The translations under genes and the position numbers were made by a program. From Cyathus striatus (lineage: Eukaryota; Basidiomycota; Agaricomycetes; Agaricales; Nidulariaceae): a stretch of DNA of 64,000 nt. Of this stretch, positions 34,861 through 47,661 are shown piece after piece; positions within the stretch are counted from its first letter, which is position 1; the number at the start of each line of letters is the position of its first letter. The notes beneath the pieces are model-generated. The model was given only the letters and a program-made list of their open reading frames with translations, did not search any database and was not told the origin of the DNA. The stretch lies in the NCBI GenBank assembly GCA_025738555.1, contig JAOVFP010000001.1:930001-994000 (forward strand). Direction: 5' to 3'.

Positions 34861-35614
34861 CCCTCGGAGGATACAAACATGCTGTGTTGAGCGTTGTTGG
34901 GGACGTTGTATGTGCAGCCGATGCTGTCAAAGTTATGTACCTATAGTCGTCGAAGTAGGAGGTGTTGCATGCTTTGAGACACTATTGGTTGTCGCCGATG
35001 AAGCTTTAGTTTCATTAGTACACAGTTTTAGAAAGAGGATAGCAACGACGTACTTGTGCCACTCGATCACAGGTATATAAGTCCTCTCCTCCATGGCCCC
35101 AATCATTGGAGTGCGCCTGTGAGCGCACCCTCTGGGATCAGGCGGGTACTGTGTCCAGGCTTAGTGCACCAGGTGACTATCTCGCTGTCGTGGTTGTTTA
35201 CTACCATGTTCGGTTCGGGTGGGGTAGAAACCTAGTCACGAGAGGAAGAGGAAGGGAAGTGTTAGCGTAACGGTAGAAGCGAAGAGGTGGGAGATGTACC
35301 TTCGATGGAATTTGCGAATGAGATTTGGCACCGAGATTCTTGGTTTTCGGTGGAGTTGTGACGGTGGATGTAACCGTATTGGGCACAGCAATGAGAGTGG
35401 TGTCGGCGTCAGCTTGATAGGGTTGGTCTATGTATCATTAGTTAACTCTTTGAATAAGCCATAAGAAAGACACGTACGGCACCAGTAAGCCGGGGGGGGG
35501 GGGGGAGCGTTTGTCAGCTAACAGAGTAGCAGGAAATGTCGCAAGCTGTGCCAAAACAGAGGCTATGGAGAACGTAGCGAGTGCCATGAGGGCAGATTGA
35601 GCTGTAGGGGCCAT
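34861..35614 (-). pseudogene. Secreted glycoprotein-like gene, decayed copy 5, with signal peptide
   Basis: Begins with a good secretion signal, MAPTAQSALMALATFSIASV then LAQLATFPATLL (35614-35510). A run of 14 G on the plus strand (35492-35505) lies inside exon 1 where paralogues encode KRFSWPTG, shifting the frame. The next exon reads GYIHRHNSTTENQESRCQIS (about 35340), then intron and degenerate sequence. The cysteine-rich middle and tail are missing or unrecognisable. Confidence 0.6.
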
Positions 35615-36081
35615 GTTTAGCTTGACATTGCAGTTGAAAGAGCGCGGACTACACTCTAGTAGAATGTTGGGTTTTGAGACGAAAGAGGGATACATGCAAA
35701 TGTCGAGATGAGAGAGAGTTGTGCTCGTTGGAAACAATGGCTCCCTATCGTTTATAGGAGCCCCTTAGAATCTTGCGGGTTCATCCGAACTAAGAGGTTT
35801 GGGGTTTCGTTTGTACAGTTCTCCTCAACATGTCGATGAGACTTTGATACATATCATCAGCGTACGAGCTGGTCCAAAACCTGCTATGTGGTCCATAACT
35901 CCAAGACGTCGAGAACGATGAGCAGCGAGATTGTCTGAAAGGCCATGATGGGAGCTCGGTGTTGAGTCTTGGGAGATCATACGAGCCTTGGTGAACCCTT
36001 GGTTTGCGCACAGACCAGTTACACGGTCACGCGTATCACACAGGGCCAACCTTCCAACAACCTTCACCGATACCCATAGCC
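35615..36081. other. Shared intergenic block between glycoprotein copy and F-box gene
   Basis: Contains a segment (cgtcgagaacgatgagcag..ggttgagtcttgg..gcgcacagaccag) that recurs at 44890-45120 and 51290-51600, each time between a minus-strand glycoprotein 5' end and a plus-strand F-box 5' end. It is therefore a bidirectional promoter region carried along in the segmental duplication. Confidence 0.6.
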
Positions 36082-38054
36082 ATGGTCATCTCCAAACATA
36101 ACTCGACTAGGGCTAAGAATGCTGAATTTCTAGTGTAAATGACCAGATGCACATCTCAACAGTATTACATTGATTCATAATCTCCAGCGCACCTCGCGGC
36201 AGATGCATCTCTTGCGGTCACAGTAGCGGTCCAAAATTCCTACTCACCAAACTCAGAGATTCCTCGGATGTTCTTCGTAACAACATCGTCCCATGCGGCT
36301 TGGAACGCGTATCGACGGAATTGGAAATCGAAAATGCAGAGTCAGAAATCGATCAACTTGGGGAGGAGATCGATGCTCTTGAACGAAAAATTGATTCACT
36401 CAGGAAGAGGCAGATTGCCCTCCAAAAATTTACTACGCAAGAAAAGAGCCTTTTGGCGCCCATCAGGAAGTTACCTCAAGACGTTCTACAATACCTATTC
36501 CTAGAGTGCCAGTGGCATCTCGAGGAGGATGCTCCAGGATACATCTCAGTTTGCAACCCATGTACATTCGTTCGAATTATTACCCAGGTTTGTGCTCAGT
36601 GGCGCTCAGTGGCACTTTCCTGTCCGGCACTCTGGTCGCGTATTTTTATCAAGGATATCGGCGACGATGATGAGCCTTTATACACATTTGATGACGACAT
36701 CATAGGGCCTTTTGTTGAGAAGTGCATTTCTCTTTCGCGCGAAGCACCACTCCATATTGATACCTGGGATTGCCCTGAGAGTCTACTTGAGGATCGCTGT
36801 GTGAAAGCTATTGCAAGAGCTGCTTACAGATGGGAAGTGATTACGATTGGTGACGAAGTCCTTTTTGAAAACATTATGGCTCAAATCCCAGCACATCTCA
36901 TATTTGATCAGTTGAAGGACTTGCATATATGGCGAAGTTGTCAAGCTATTCAACTCAACCCTTCCCCTGTACTGACTCATCTATATGTGAACAACCCACG
37001 AAACATGATCTCTCTCCAAGCAGCACCATTACTGTCTCAATTAGAGACACATGATATTGAAAATCCAGAAGCATTTTTCAAATCCGATTGTCCTTGGAAT
37101 CAGATTACCCATTTTAAATCGTACGAAAATCACTACTCAGAAGAACAACTTGCCGTAATACTTCAAATGATGCCCAACCTTAAGTCCTTTGAATTGATTG
37201 GAGATACAAAGATGATGGAGTGCATAACTCTTTCACAGCTGCGGATCTTGAAAATTGGTGATAGGCGGCCCGGCCCCAGATACAGTTTCTATGCAAAATC
37301 ACTGGAGGTCTTCAAGACACCTAGTCTTAAAACGTTACACGTAAATGCAGAAATGGCTCCATCAACTATTATACAATTCCTCGAGAGGTCAGATTGTGTC
37401 TTAAAGTATCTAACGCTTTACCGTGTATCATTAGCGGAAGAGTGGAAAGCTAAACAACTGCGAAGGTTGATAAAGATTCATTTACACCAACCGGACTCTA
37501 TTAATCAAGATATTCGCTGGCTAACAAGAAAGTGCAACACCTCTGGCCATGGATACAAAGTGCACCCATCTTTACTTCCAGCATTAAAAACACTAGAAAT
37601 AACGTCTATACCACCTGAATCCAAGAGTGTTTTAAAGGATCTTATCGCTATGCTGATATCACACCTTCCACCTATTCAAAATCCTGTGAACGCGGCGGAC
37701 ACGAACACCAATAGACGTATTTCCTATCTGAAATCAGTGTCTATTGGCTTGAACTGGAAACTAGACCGGAGCGACGAGAATTTTTTGAGGAGGTTTATTC
37801 GTTCTGATATGGTCAACAAATCCAGGGTACTGATCTCTATAGATCATATGGTTTCCAAATACGATTCTAAATATATCGTACGGGATGGCGTTGAATATAT
37901 ATCTGATGAAGAAGATGGAGACTCCAACGAGACTGAATCCGAGGAGGAGGAGCAGGGTGAAAGTGAAGAGGATGAAGAAGAGAGCAATGAAGACGAGAGC
38001 AAAGAAGTCAATGAGGAGGAATATGGAGAAGGTGACACAGAAGACAGTGATTGA
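36082..38054 (+). CDS. F-box-like coiled-coil protein F1, intact
   Basis: Two exons, 36082-36134 and 36188-38054, give 639 aa. Order of parts: a short N-terminal CISCG motif (residues about 24-28); a coiled coil LEIENAESEIDQLGEEIDAL (about 60-100); an F-box-like domain PIRKLPQDVLQYLFLECQ ending in CPALWSRI (about 108-160); a long region of repeated leucine-rich character; and a 50-residue Glu/Ser/Asp tail. Basidiomycete F-box-like proteins of this type are expanded families thought to act as SCF ubiquitin-ligase substrate adaptors; the target is unknown. This is one of two intact members among five in the window. The CxxC pair could bind metal, but that is only an inference. Confidence 0.88.
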
Positions 38055-38811
38055 AGACGAAACGTTTTCAGACGATTGAGAATAAAAACAAAAGATCCAA
38101 AGTATATCACAATTTTTCTTGTCCACACTTTGGCACGATATCGTCTATCTTTTCTGGGACACTCCTAACATACGACACTGTTTATTCAATTTTAACAACA
38201 CACTTTCATTTTCTATCTATATACCTGAATAAAAGTCTTAGTGTGCGCAAAGACCATATACTTACACTCCTCACGATCACACACTTACTTTGACGTGTAC
38301 GCAAGTATTCCGAGTTATCTCGTCTCAATCTTCCCACTGAGTTTGTCTTTCCGCCCTAATTCCACCGACCTCCATTTCACTAGGGAATTTACATTCCAGA
38401 TCGTGACTGAGATGTGCAGCGGTCCCTGGCCGAATATGCATTCAGAATATTGGTTAACTGGAAGGGGATGAATTCAAAGGGAGCTATCAAGTTGGTATCG
38501 AGGAGACAATACTTATGTTTAAATTTTTGACTTCGGGAATCGGCTCAAATATATGCCTGTCTCTTGCAAACGCAGATAAGTTACCTTTTGTGTAATATGT
38601 CTGCTCAGACACAAACTTTAAGGGAGATCATCGTATGAACTCGATCTCATATGGTACTGATCGTTCAACGATGGCCGGCCAAGTCACCGTAATACGTATG
38701 CAATAGTCTAACATGGTGGTAACTGTTATGTAACCTGAGAATCTGCCATAAGACCGCTATTATTACTCACGCAATCGAATTTTTCTCTCTTCCTAACCTT
38801 CACCCACGACT
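38055..38811. other. Intergenic, no gene seen
   Basis: Between F1 and F2, same-strand genes. AT-rich, no coding or repeat signal. Confidence 0.5.
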
Positions 38812-41758
38812 ATGGTTAACTCTGAGGACGACTATGCTAGGGATAAGGACATCGGATTCGTAATGTAAGCCACATAATAAGCATCTAAACAGTATTCCAT
38901 TGATTGATCATCTCTAGAGCACCTCACGAGAAGTGTATCTCCTGTGGCAATGACAGCGGCCCCAAATTCTCACTCGCCGAACTCAAAGGACCTTCAGATG
39001 CCCATCGAAACAACATCGTACCATTCAGCTTAGGTCGTTTGTCAAAGGAAATAGAAATCGAACAAGCAGAGTCAGAAATAGACCAAATTGACGAGGAGAT
39101 CGCTGGTTTTAAACGGATCATTGCCTCACTCAGGAAAAGGCGCAGTGCGCTTAAAAAATTCTCTACTCAAGAAAAGAGTCTGTTTGCACCGATCAGGAAT
39201 TTATCTCAGGATGTTTTACAATATCTATTCCTTGTGTGCCAGTGGAATCTCGAGGAGAATGGGTGCATCCCAGCCTGCAAATCGGTGGTATTCGTTCGGA
39301 CCATTACACAGGTTTGTGTTCATTGGCGGTCAGTGGCACTATCCTGCCCTGCCCTTTGGTCACGAATCTTCATTGATGAATATGCACTGTGTGAAATTGA
39401 CAATTCCATGGTGGGGTCTTTCGTAGAGAAGTACATATCTCTCTCACGTGAAACTCCACTGTATCTTGGTATCTGGTCTGATTCCCCCGCGAGTGTATAC
39501 ACAGATAGCTGTATACAAGCTATTGTAGGTGCTGCACATCGATGGGAAGTGCTTAGTGTTGGCTGTGAAGAACTCTTCGATGACATTATGACAAACGTTC
39601 CGCCACATGTGACATTTTCATGCTTGAAGGACTTGCGTATATGGCGCCTTTGTCACAAAAATCCGAATCACATTGTAAGGCCTTAAGCCTTAAATCTCAA
39701 CACCATACATTATAATGTTATTGAAAGGCATAATATAAACGATTCTAAGCCTATCATATGCCGTTATAAGACACGGGTGTCCCTGCAATAAGTTTCAAGG
39801 CTGTGGGACTTCATTAAATGAAAGTTAGGGCATTCGTAAGATTAATCTTGAATTCCAAGGTGGCCGTAGTATTATTTAGTTCTTAAAACTACTTGTAGTT
39901 CATCCGAAAAAAAGAGTATTGAGTATAACTGTTTAACAGCCATTAGATATATTGAGCCAGGTACACTTGTACTTAACTCACTAGTTACAGTAAAATCATG
40001 ACATATCGCAGTGGTAAAATATATAGTAAAATAAATACCTCTCGGCTCACATGCTCTGCGACGGAGCTCGGGACTACAACAGAGTGAGTGGTGGAAGTCT
40101 ACCGAGATGTAGACAAGTCTGGATTGGTCTGGAAAGAACACCAGAGCTGGTTCCGGAACTTGGAAACCCCTACCGAAACACTGCAAGATCCGATGTGATG
40201 ACTAAAACATCTGCCTGCGATGTATAAAAGGGCACTGACTTTCTCGTTTACACGCAAGGTAAGTGAGGCTGTGGATAACCTAAAGGTAAGTGAAATGGCA
40301 TGGTAAGTGACATAGGTATTAAAGTACTGAAGGCTTAAGTAACGATGAGCAGTATTTGTAGTATAAAGATTTGTATGTGTTTTCTAGTCAAATATCAATC
40401 TATTTATTAGAATCCTCGCAGCTTGTGCTTCATGGAAAAAAATAAAGAAAAAAATTTGCCTTTTATTCGAGCAGTCTTACACACGTTACAAGCAATTGTA
40501 GCGAATGAATGTATTGTAAGACTCGGCAGAGAGCCTTATAAATCATTAGCAGCATTGTGCTGTTTATATCGTGTTTTAAGGCTCTCCGCCATGCCTTTCA
40601 AGACTGTTTAAGGATTCGTGTTCAACAATTTACCTTACATGGTAGCCACTGCCTTAAGGCATTACAATGCACCGTAATTTATTGTATGGCAAACTTAACT
40701 TTTGTGACATTCCTCGCTCCATTAATCTTAATCCATCTCCAATGCTGACACACTTAAGTGTCAGCTGCTCTGATGATAATGGTTTTGTACTTTCTCTTCA
40801 GGCAGCGCCGTCGCTGACCCACTTATACGCCTTTGAACTGGAAGACCTTCAAGCATTGCTTGGAGTTGATTTTCCCTGGATTCAAATCACTCATTTTAAA
40901 TCTAGCGGCAATGTCTACCTAAAAGAAGAGCTTGCCACAATCCTTAGAATGATGCCCAACCTTACATATTTTAAATTGATTGGGGAGACAATGATGGTCG
41001 ACTGTATGACCCTTCCAAGTCTGAGAACCTTGGTGGTAGGGACTGACAGACGAGTTAGTACCAATGCATTGGACGTCTTCACAGCTCCATGTCTTCAAGC
41101 GCTACGCGTATATATGAAAGTTAGTCCGCAACATATTGCGCAATTTCTAATGCGGTCAGATTGTTCTTTAAAAGATCTAACACTTCGCAATATATCCTTG
41201 ACGAACATGTGGAACACTAAACAGTTGCAAAGTTTGAAAAGGCTTCATTTTCACCAGCAGTACTCTATTAATCAAGATATTCACTGGCTAACAAGAAAGT
41301 GCCGCATTTTTGGAAATGGATATGAAGTGCACCCTTCTTTGCTTCCAGAGTTGGAGATACTCGATATAGTGGATATGCCACACAAATCCCAGAATGTTTT
41401 AGAGGATCTTATTTCTTTGCTGAAATCACGCCTTCCACCTATTCAAAATTCTGCAAATGCGGCGGACATGGATACCGATAGAAGTCTTTCCTATCTGAAA
41501 TCAGTGTCAATTGGCTTCCAACGAAAACTAGACCGGAGCGACGAGAATTTTTTGAGGAGATTTATTCGTTCTGATATGGTCAGTAAATCCGGTGTACAGA
41601 TCTCAATAAATCATATGATTTCCAAATACGATTCCGAAGATATCATACAGGATGGCGTTGAATGTGGGGTATTTGAGTGTATTTCTGATGAAGGTGATGG
41701 AGACTCTAACGAGATTGGATCCGAAGAGAGTGAAGAGGATGAAGAGGGTGAAAGCTAA
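38812..41758 (+). pseudogene. F-box-like coiled-coil gene F2, interrupted by a transposon
   Basis: Exon 1 is 38812-38864. Exon 2 starts at 38918 (APHEKCISCGNDSGPKF.., coiled coil, IRNLSQDVLQYLFLVCQ F-box) and is open to 39650, where a 1059-bp TIR element is inserted. Coding resumes at 40712 in the matching phase (PRSINLNPSPMLTHLSV..) and runs to a stop at 41758. Apart from the insertion I see no other break. The acidic tail is cut short: a small tandem repeat (about 41746-41790) brings in TAA, and tail-like coding continues behind the stop. The element may be transcribed through or partly spliced, so expression of a shorter protein is possible. Confidence 0.85.
39651..40709. mobile_element. 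Non-autonomous TIR DNA transposon in F2, 1059 bp
   Basis: Ends are TGTCACAAAA..TTTTGTGACA (perfect 10-bp inverted repeats), with further imperfect inverted similarity inside (cattgtaaggccttaagc near 39670 versus its complement near 40650). A TT dinucleotide flanks both sides (39649-39650, 40710-40711). Removing the element plus one TT gives WRL-PRSINLN, which matches paralogue F3 (WRL-PCSIHLN). No transposase is visible. Confidence 0.85.
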
Positions 41759-42329
41759 GAGGGTGAAAGCTAAGGGGGTGAAAGCTAAGAGGATGAAGAA
41801 GAGTGTAATGAGGACGAGAGCGAAGAAGATGTCGAGGAGGAGGAGGAATATGGAGAAGGTGATACAGACGACAGTGATAGTGATTGAAGACGAGGCGTTT
41901 TCGGAAGAATGAGAATAATAAACAAAACACCCAAAGTATATCACAATTTTTCAGGCCATAAATGAAGCCCGGTTGCAGTTGAAACATTGAAACGTTGTAA
42001 CTTGCAAGTGGGATGAGGTTGCAGCTGTTAATCTCAGGGTTAAAATCAATTAGATTTGAATGTACGAAAGCTACGAGAACCAGAGTCACGCCTCAGGCCT
42101 CAGGACCGACACTCATTCGGGAATCAGAGATGTCAAATGTGCTTAACGATGTAGCATCCCTTGACGATACTTTGACTAGTTTTTATCTTCGCATTTTAAG
42201 TTTTAGAGACAACATAAATCTATAAGTGAATGAGTAAGTGAAATTAACAATCGTGGTGGTGAAGGAAAGTAACACGACGACGAAGTAGGATGGAAAGGTT
42301 TAACATAATTAACACACAGTAGCGGGTTA
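41759..42329. other. Intergenic; duplicated-block boundary
   Basis: Former acidic-tail coding sequence of F2 to about 41890, then AT-rich sequence. The last 100 bp (tgagtaagtgaaattaacaa.. to ..agtaggatggaaagg) match the block boundary seen at 29880, 32500 and 48380. Confidence 0.55.
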
Positions 42330-43420
42330 ATAGCGAGTCAAGCAATACACCAGAAATCGTCAACATGGTCGATATTGATCGACACGCCTTCTCTCAACGG
42401 CGTCATTAGAGCCCCACTTGCCTTTGCAGTAGTCTTCACATCACACAACCAGTTGAGCCAGATCACGAAGGAAACAACGCCGAGAACGCAACCCCCAAAA
42501 GCGACGCTCCAGAAGTCAGCAGCATCATCGCATGGTACGTCATTGATCGTGCTCTTCGCACTCTCAGCAGTCTCAATGGCTGCCTCCCCACCCATATCGC
42601 TCCTAACAACGGACGAAAGACCCATCGCAGAGCTTGTAGGAGTAACATATTCCGCATCAACAATAACACCCATCAACCCCTAGCAAATATCCGCGCTGGT
42701 GTAGGAGAAACAGTTGCTTGTATCAGAGAAGTAGGCGGTATAGGGCATAGTGCTGATTGTACCGAGGGATTCAGCGGGCTGCGAGTATGTCATGAATTGG
42801 CCTTCGGAGGTGTATATCCCGGGGAATCTTGATTCTCGCCATCACAGGGTACGAACACGTCGCTTTGAGAACTATTGGGGACGTTGTATGCGCAGCCTAT
42901 TCGATCGAAGATGTCTTCGCAGTACTGAGCGTCGTTGGAGTCAGAAGGATCGCATGCTTTACGGCAGAATTGGTTGCCGCCGATGAAGCTTTTGTTTCAT
43001 TAGTACACAGTTTCAGAAAGGGGACTGGAACGACGTACTTGTGCCACTCGATCACAAGTGTATAATCCCCTCCTCCATGGACCATGGCCCCAAGCATTGG
43101 AGTATGCCTGTGAGCATACTCCGGGATCAAGCGGGTACCATGCCCTGCCTTGGTGCACCACACGACCATCTCACTTTCATGGTTGCTTACTACCATGTTC
43201 GGTTCTGGTGGGCCTCAGAGGCAGAAGTAAGGGAAGGGGTGGGAGGTGTACCTTCGATGGAGTTTATGAAGGAGGTTTTGCAGCGAGATTCTTAGCTTCC
43301 GGTGGTGGAGTTGCAGGGGTTGTAGCCATATTGGGTGCCACGATGAGGGTGGTGTGGGCGTCAGCTTGATAGGACTGGTCAATGTATCATTAACGAATTC
43401 TATGCGCACCGACTACAGCC
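42330..43420 (-). pseudogene. Secreted glycoprotein-like gene, decayed copy 6
   Basis: One of the better preserved copies. Minus-strand pieces in order: NHESEMVVWCTKAGHGTRLI (about 43150), DYTLVIEWHKYV (about 43040), NQFCRKACDPSDSNDAQYC and RIGCAYNVP (about 42890-42970), CDGENQDSPGIYTSEGQFMT (about 42800), VTPTSSAMGLSSVV (about 42620) and a C-terminal hydrophobic segment GGCVLGVVSFVIWLNWL (about 42450). No signal-peptide exon is seen; frames change between pieces. Confidence 0.65.
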
Positions 43421-43429
43421 AACACGATC

Positions 43430-44706
43430 CGAGCAGAGACCACCGGAAATCGTCGGTGTGGTCGAGATCGCTCGACACGCCCATAATCCACGCTCTGAAT
43501 GACATGATTCGAGCCTCGCTCGCCTTCTCTGTAATCTTCATATAATACAACTGAATTGCGAAAGGAACAACGCCGAGAACACAACACCAGTGTCATTTCG
43601 TTATTGCTCGTGCTCCCCGCGCTCTCAGTGGTACCACTCGAGCTCCCACTCGCCTTAACAGTAGTACAAGCCCACCGAAGGGATTACCACGAAGATCGGC
43701 ACCATGAGGATCCATCTCGCCTCCCCAGTCGCCCAACAGGTTTGTCAGAATCACGTAGCCGTGTACTTGGTCTGCGCACGCCAAAGCCAAGCGACTGCAG
43801 CCAGCAGAATCGTCAGTGTGGTCAACACACCAGAAATCAGAAATAATCAGCACCACCGCATTATTGCCCGTGCTCTCCGCGCTCTCAGCGGTCCCAATGG
43901 CGGTCCCACTTGACTTAGCAGTAGTCTCAGCAGCCGCCTCACCACCCGCAACGCCCCCTGTAACAGCGGACAAAAGACCCGTAGCAGAGCTCGTAGGCCT
44001 CACATTTAGCAGTAACCCCCGTCAACTCCTAGTAAATCTCTGCGCTGGTATAGGTGATGCAGTGGCTTGTCACAGGGATGTGGGCGTGTAGGCATAGTGC
44101 TGGTTACGCCAAGGGATGCAGCGGGCGGGAGTATGTCATGAATTGGCCTTCGGAGGTGCATATCCTCAGGAAATCTAGATTCAGGCCATCGTAGATACAA
44201 ACGCGCCATTTTGAGCGTTGCTGGGGACGTTCTAGGCGCGTCGCGTACTTTGTGGCCGATCTGGTTGCCGCCCATGAAGCTTTGGTTGCGTTAGTACACA
44301 GTTTCACAAAGAGGACAGGAACAACGTACTTCTGCAACTCAATCACAAGCGTGTAGTCCGCTCCGCCATGACCCAAAGCATTGGAGTACGCCTGTGAGCG
44401 CACCCTCTGGGATCAAGCGGGCACCATGCCCGGGCTAGGTGCACCAGGCGACCATCTCGCCTTCGCGGTATCCTACTACCATGTTTGGTTTGGGTGGGCC
44501 CAGAGGCAGAAGTCTAGTCACGAGGAGGAGGGTTAGCGTAACAGTAGAAGAGAAGGAGTAGGAGAGGTACCATTGATGAAGTTTATGAAGGGGGTTTGGC
44601 ACTGGGATTCTTGGTTTTCAGTGGTGGAGTTGCAGAGGCTGTAGTCATATTGGGTGCCGCGGATGAGGGCAGTGAGCCATGAAGACAGATAGGTGGCAGG
44701 GGCCAT
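43430..44706 (-). pseudogene. Secreted glycoprotein-like gene, decayed copy 7
   Basis: Starts with a shortened first exon, MAPATYLSSWLTALIRGTQY then SLCNSTTENQESQCQTPF (44706-44573), without most of the signal peptide. After an intron, DFCLW is followed at once by a frameshift and stops. Downstream pieces GDWGGEMDPHGADLRGNPFG (about 43700) and the Ser/Thr/Ala tail (43850-44000) are readable in other frames and partly out of order. Confidence 0.65.
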
Positions 44707-45143
44707 TCTGAGCGGGGTGGGGTGTTGGATTTTGAGGCGCTGAAAGACAGGAGAGGGATGACTGGGGAAAATGTCGAGACGAGAGAGCTGAGCTCGTTGG
44801 CAACGATAGTTCCCGATCCTTTATAGCAGCCTCTTGAAATTTTGCCGGTTCATCCGATATAAGAGGACTTTGATAAGTATCGTCAGTGTGTTCACACTAT
44901 CAGGCTGTTAGTCGTCCACTCGTCAACAAAGCAAACCAAGAACTCACCGCTCCTTCCATGTCTACTAGACCACAATAAATCCCTCCACGACGTCGAGAAC
45001 GATAAGCCATGTTGGGAGCTCGGCGTTGAGTCTTGGGAGATCCTTACGTAATGCGCACAGACCACGCACGCGTCACGCACATGTACGACTGATGCGTACG
45101 CCGTAAATACCCGGTACCACAACCTTCACCAATACACACAACC

Positions 45144-45196
45144 ATGGTCATCTTCAAACATAACTATACTAGGGCTCAGAAAGCTGAAGTTCTGAT
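45144..45196 (+). pseudogene. Orphan exon 1 of an F-box-like gene
   Basis: ATGGTCATCTTCAAACATAA.. to a GTAAGT donor at 45197 matches exon 1 of F1 (36082-36134) in length and sequence, but no coiled coil or F-box follows. This marks a third F-box locus from which everything except exon 1 has been lost. Confidence 0.75.
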
Positions 45197-45703
45197 GTAA
45201 GTAAATGACCAGATTCACCAACTAATACCCGACCCCTTCATTGTCAATCACACTTCCTCCTCACGTTTCTTTTCCTCCACCACCATGATTGGTAATCGTC
45301 GTTTATTGATACGTTTATGTGTTCTCCATAATCTGAAATAACAAGAAGAAGACTACGGTATTGTAGAGCAGTGCATGAAATATGGAACAGACGACTGGAC
45401 AAAGTTCATTGACTGAGAACGTGTATCTGAATATATTTACTCAAAAGCAAGGTGGATTAGTATGACGACTCAATCTAGTGTACCCACTTGCTTGTGGTTA
45501 TCCGCTGATAAATCGAAAATATGCATGTCCTCAATATTTCGCTTTCATGTCAAGTGATAGGAAATAGAGGAATACTTACATGCTTACATATAGAAATTCA
45601 CGCATCCATAACAATATGAATCTCAAATTGCTAAAGACATAGACAGATTATTTAATTTCTGATTGTTTCTGATGCATCATGCAACATGTATCACGATACA
45701 GCG
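45197..45703. other. Intergenic, no gene seen
   Basis: Between the orphan exon and the 3' end of F3. No coding signal. Confidence 0.45.
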
Positions 45704-47661
45704 TCACACGTCTTTATGAAAAGGAATGTACTGAGCCAAAGGGTGGACAAAAACTTCTTCAGATGACCCTTCTTCGCTTTCGTCTTCATCCTCACACCCT
45801 TCATCTCCACTCCAATCTTCTTTACCCTCTTCTTCATCACTTTCACTTTCTTCGTCCTCACTGTTCTCATCAGAAGTGGAAATACTTCTGCTGAATATTC
45901 CGACATTGTTGACATTTTTAGAAAAATGTATCGACATGTCGTGATCTATTGAAATCTGTACTCCTGACTGACATACCACATCTGAGCGAATGAAACTCCT
46001 CAGCGCTTTCTTGTCGGGCCTGCTAAATTTTGATAGGAAAGAAACATTTGCTGATTTCAGATAGCTGACGCCCATTTCTTCCGCAGTTTCGGGGAGGCCT
46101 CGAATAGGTGGAAGGCGTGATTTTAGCATAGCGATGAGATTCCGTACCACATTCTCGGCTTGATGTCTTACACAGCTTATTTGGATCGTCTTCAACTTTG
46201 AAAGCAAAGAATTATATGCCCCCGGTGTACGTGCCTGTTGGCCAGTGGAAACATGTGCTCTCGTTAGCCAGAGAAGATCATGATCTAGAGCGGTTGGTTG
46301 AAATAGATGAATATTCTTCAAGCTCTGCAGCTGTTTAACCTTCCAGTCTTTTCCTAAAGATACACTGGTAACTGTCAGATCTTCTAATGAGCAATCTGAC
46401 CGCTTGAGGAATTGCATGATGCTCTGCTGATCAACTTTCACCTGTAAGTCCAATTTTTTAAGACCAGGTGTTGTGAACCCCTTTAGTGAGTTTTTGTCAA
46501 TCATGTACTGAGACCCTATCCTCAATGTTTGCAGACGCGGAAGCGTTATATATCCGTTTACCACCATCTTTCCAATAAATGTAAGTGATATAAGATTAGG
46601 CATCATTTGAAGTATTGCAGGAAGTTGCTCTTCCAAGAAGTCATTTTTGTTAGATTCAAAATGAGTGATTTGGTTCCAGGGAAGTCCAAACCCGAATATT
46701 GCCTCCGGACCTTTGAGTTTATGGGTAAATAAATAAGACAGTGACGGCGCTGCTTGAAGTGATAACATGGCACCTATATTCTTTGCGTAGCTGACACTTA
46801 AATGTGTTAGCGCAGGAGACGAATTAAGGTGAATGGAGCAAGGAAGGCGCCATACACGCAGGTCTTTCAACCTAGGAAACGTCACATGTGGCGGGATTTG
46901 AGTCATAATGGCATTGAAAAGTTTCCCGTTGCCAATAATAATTACTTCCCATCGATGAGCCGACATCGCAATAGCCTGTACACAGCTTTCCCCAAGTATA
47001 CTTTGTGAGCATTCAACCACAAAGTCAAGGTACAGTGGTGTTTCTCCAGAAAGTGAAATACACTTCTCTAGAAAAGGACCCACTATCTTGTTATCATCGT
47101 GCACAACAATTCGAGACCAGAGCGCAGGGCAAGAAAATGCCACTGACCGCCAACGAGCTGAAACTTGGGTAATAGTTCGAGCAAATGCATTCGGATCACT
47201 GGCATGGATGCATCCATTGTCCTCAATATACCACTGGCAAACAAGGAATAGATGTTGTAAAATATCTTGAGATAGCTTCCTGATGGGTGCCAAAAGACTC
47301 TTTTCCTGACTAGTAAACTTTTGTAGTGCACTCTTTCTTTTCCTGAGTGACGCTATGACCCAGGAAAGACCAACGATTTCCTTGTCAAGTTGATCTATTT
47401 CTGATTCTGCATGTTCGATTTCAATTTTCTTCGATAATCGCTCTAAACTGGAGGGGACAATATTCTTTCGAAGGGCATCCGAAGGGCCTCTGAGTTCTGT
47501 GAGCGAGTATTTGGGACCACTGTTCTGTCCGCAGGAGATACATTTCTCATAAGGTGAGCTAGAGATAATGAATCAGTGGACTAATATTGAGACATGCATC
47601 TGACAGCTTACACAAATTCAACATTCTTAGGTCTAGTCGGGTCGTCCGCAGAGGTGACCAT
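45704..47661 (-). pseudogene. F-box-like coiled-coil gene F3, 1-nt frameshift near the 5' end
   Basis: Exon 1 is 47661-47612 (MVTSADDPTRPKNVEF..) and exon 2 starts at 47559 (SPYEKCISCGQN..). At about 47520 the sequence reads AACAGGTGGTCCC where paralogues have AAC-AGY-GGT-CC, a one-base insertion that shifts the frame just after CISCG. From there to the stop at 45704 the other frame is fully open (coiled coil, IRKLSQDILQHLFLVCQ F-box, LRR-like region, acidic tail with ESDEEEGKEDWSGDEG). No upstream ATG exists in that frame. It is either a very young pseudogene or a sequencing error, since the remaining 1.8 kb is clean. Confidence 0.8.
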
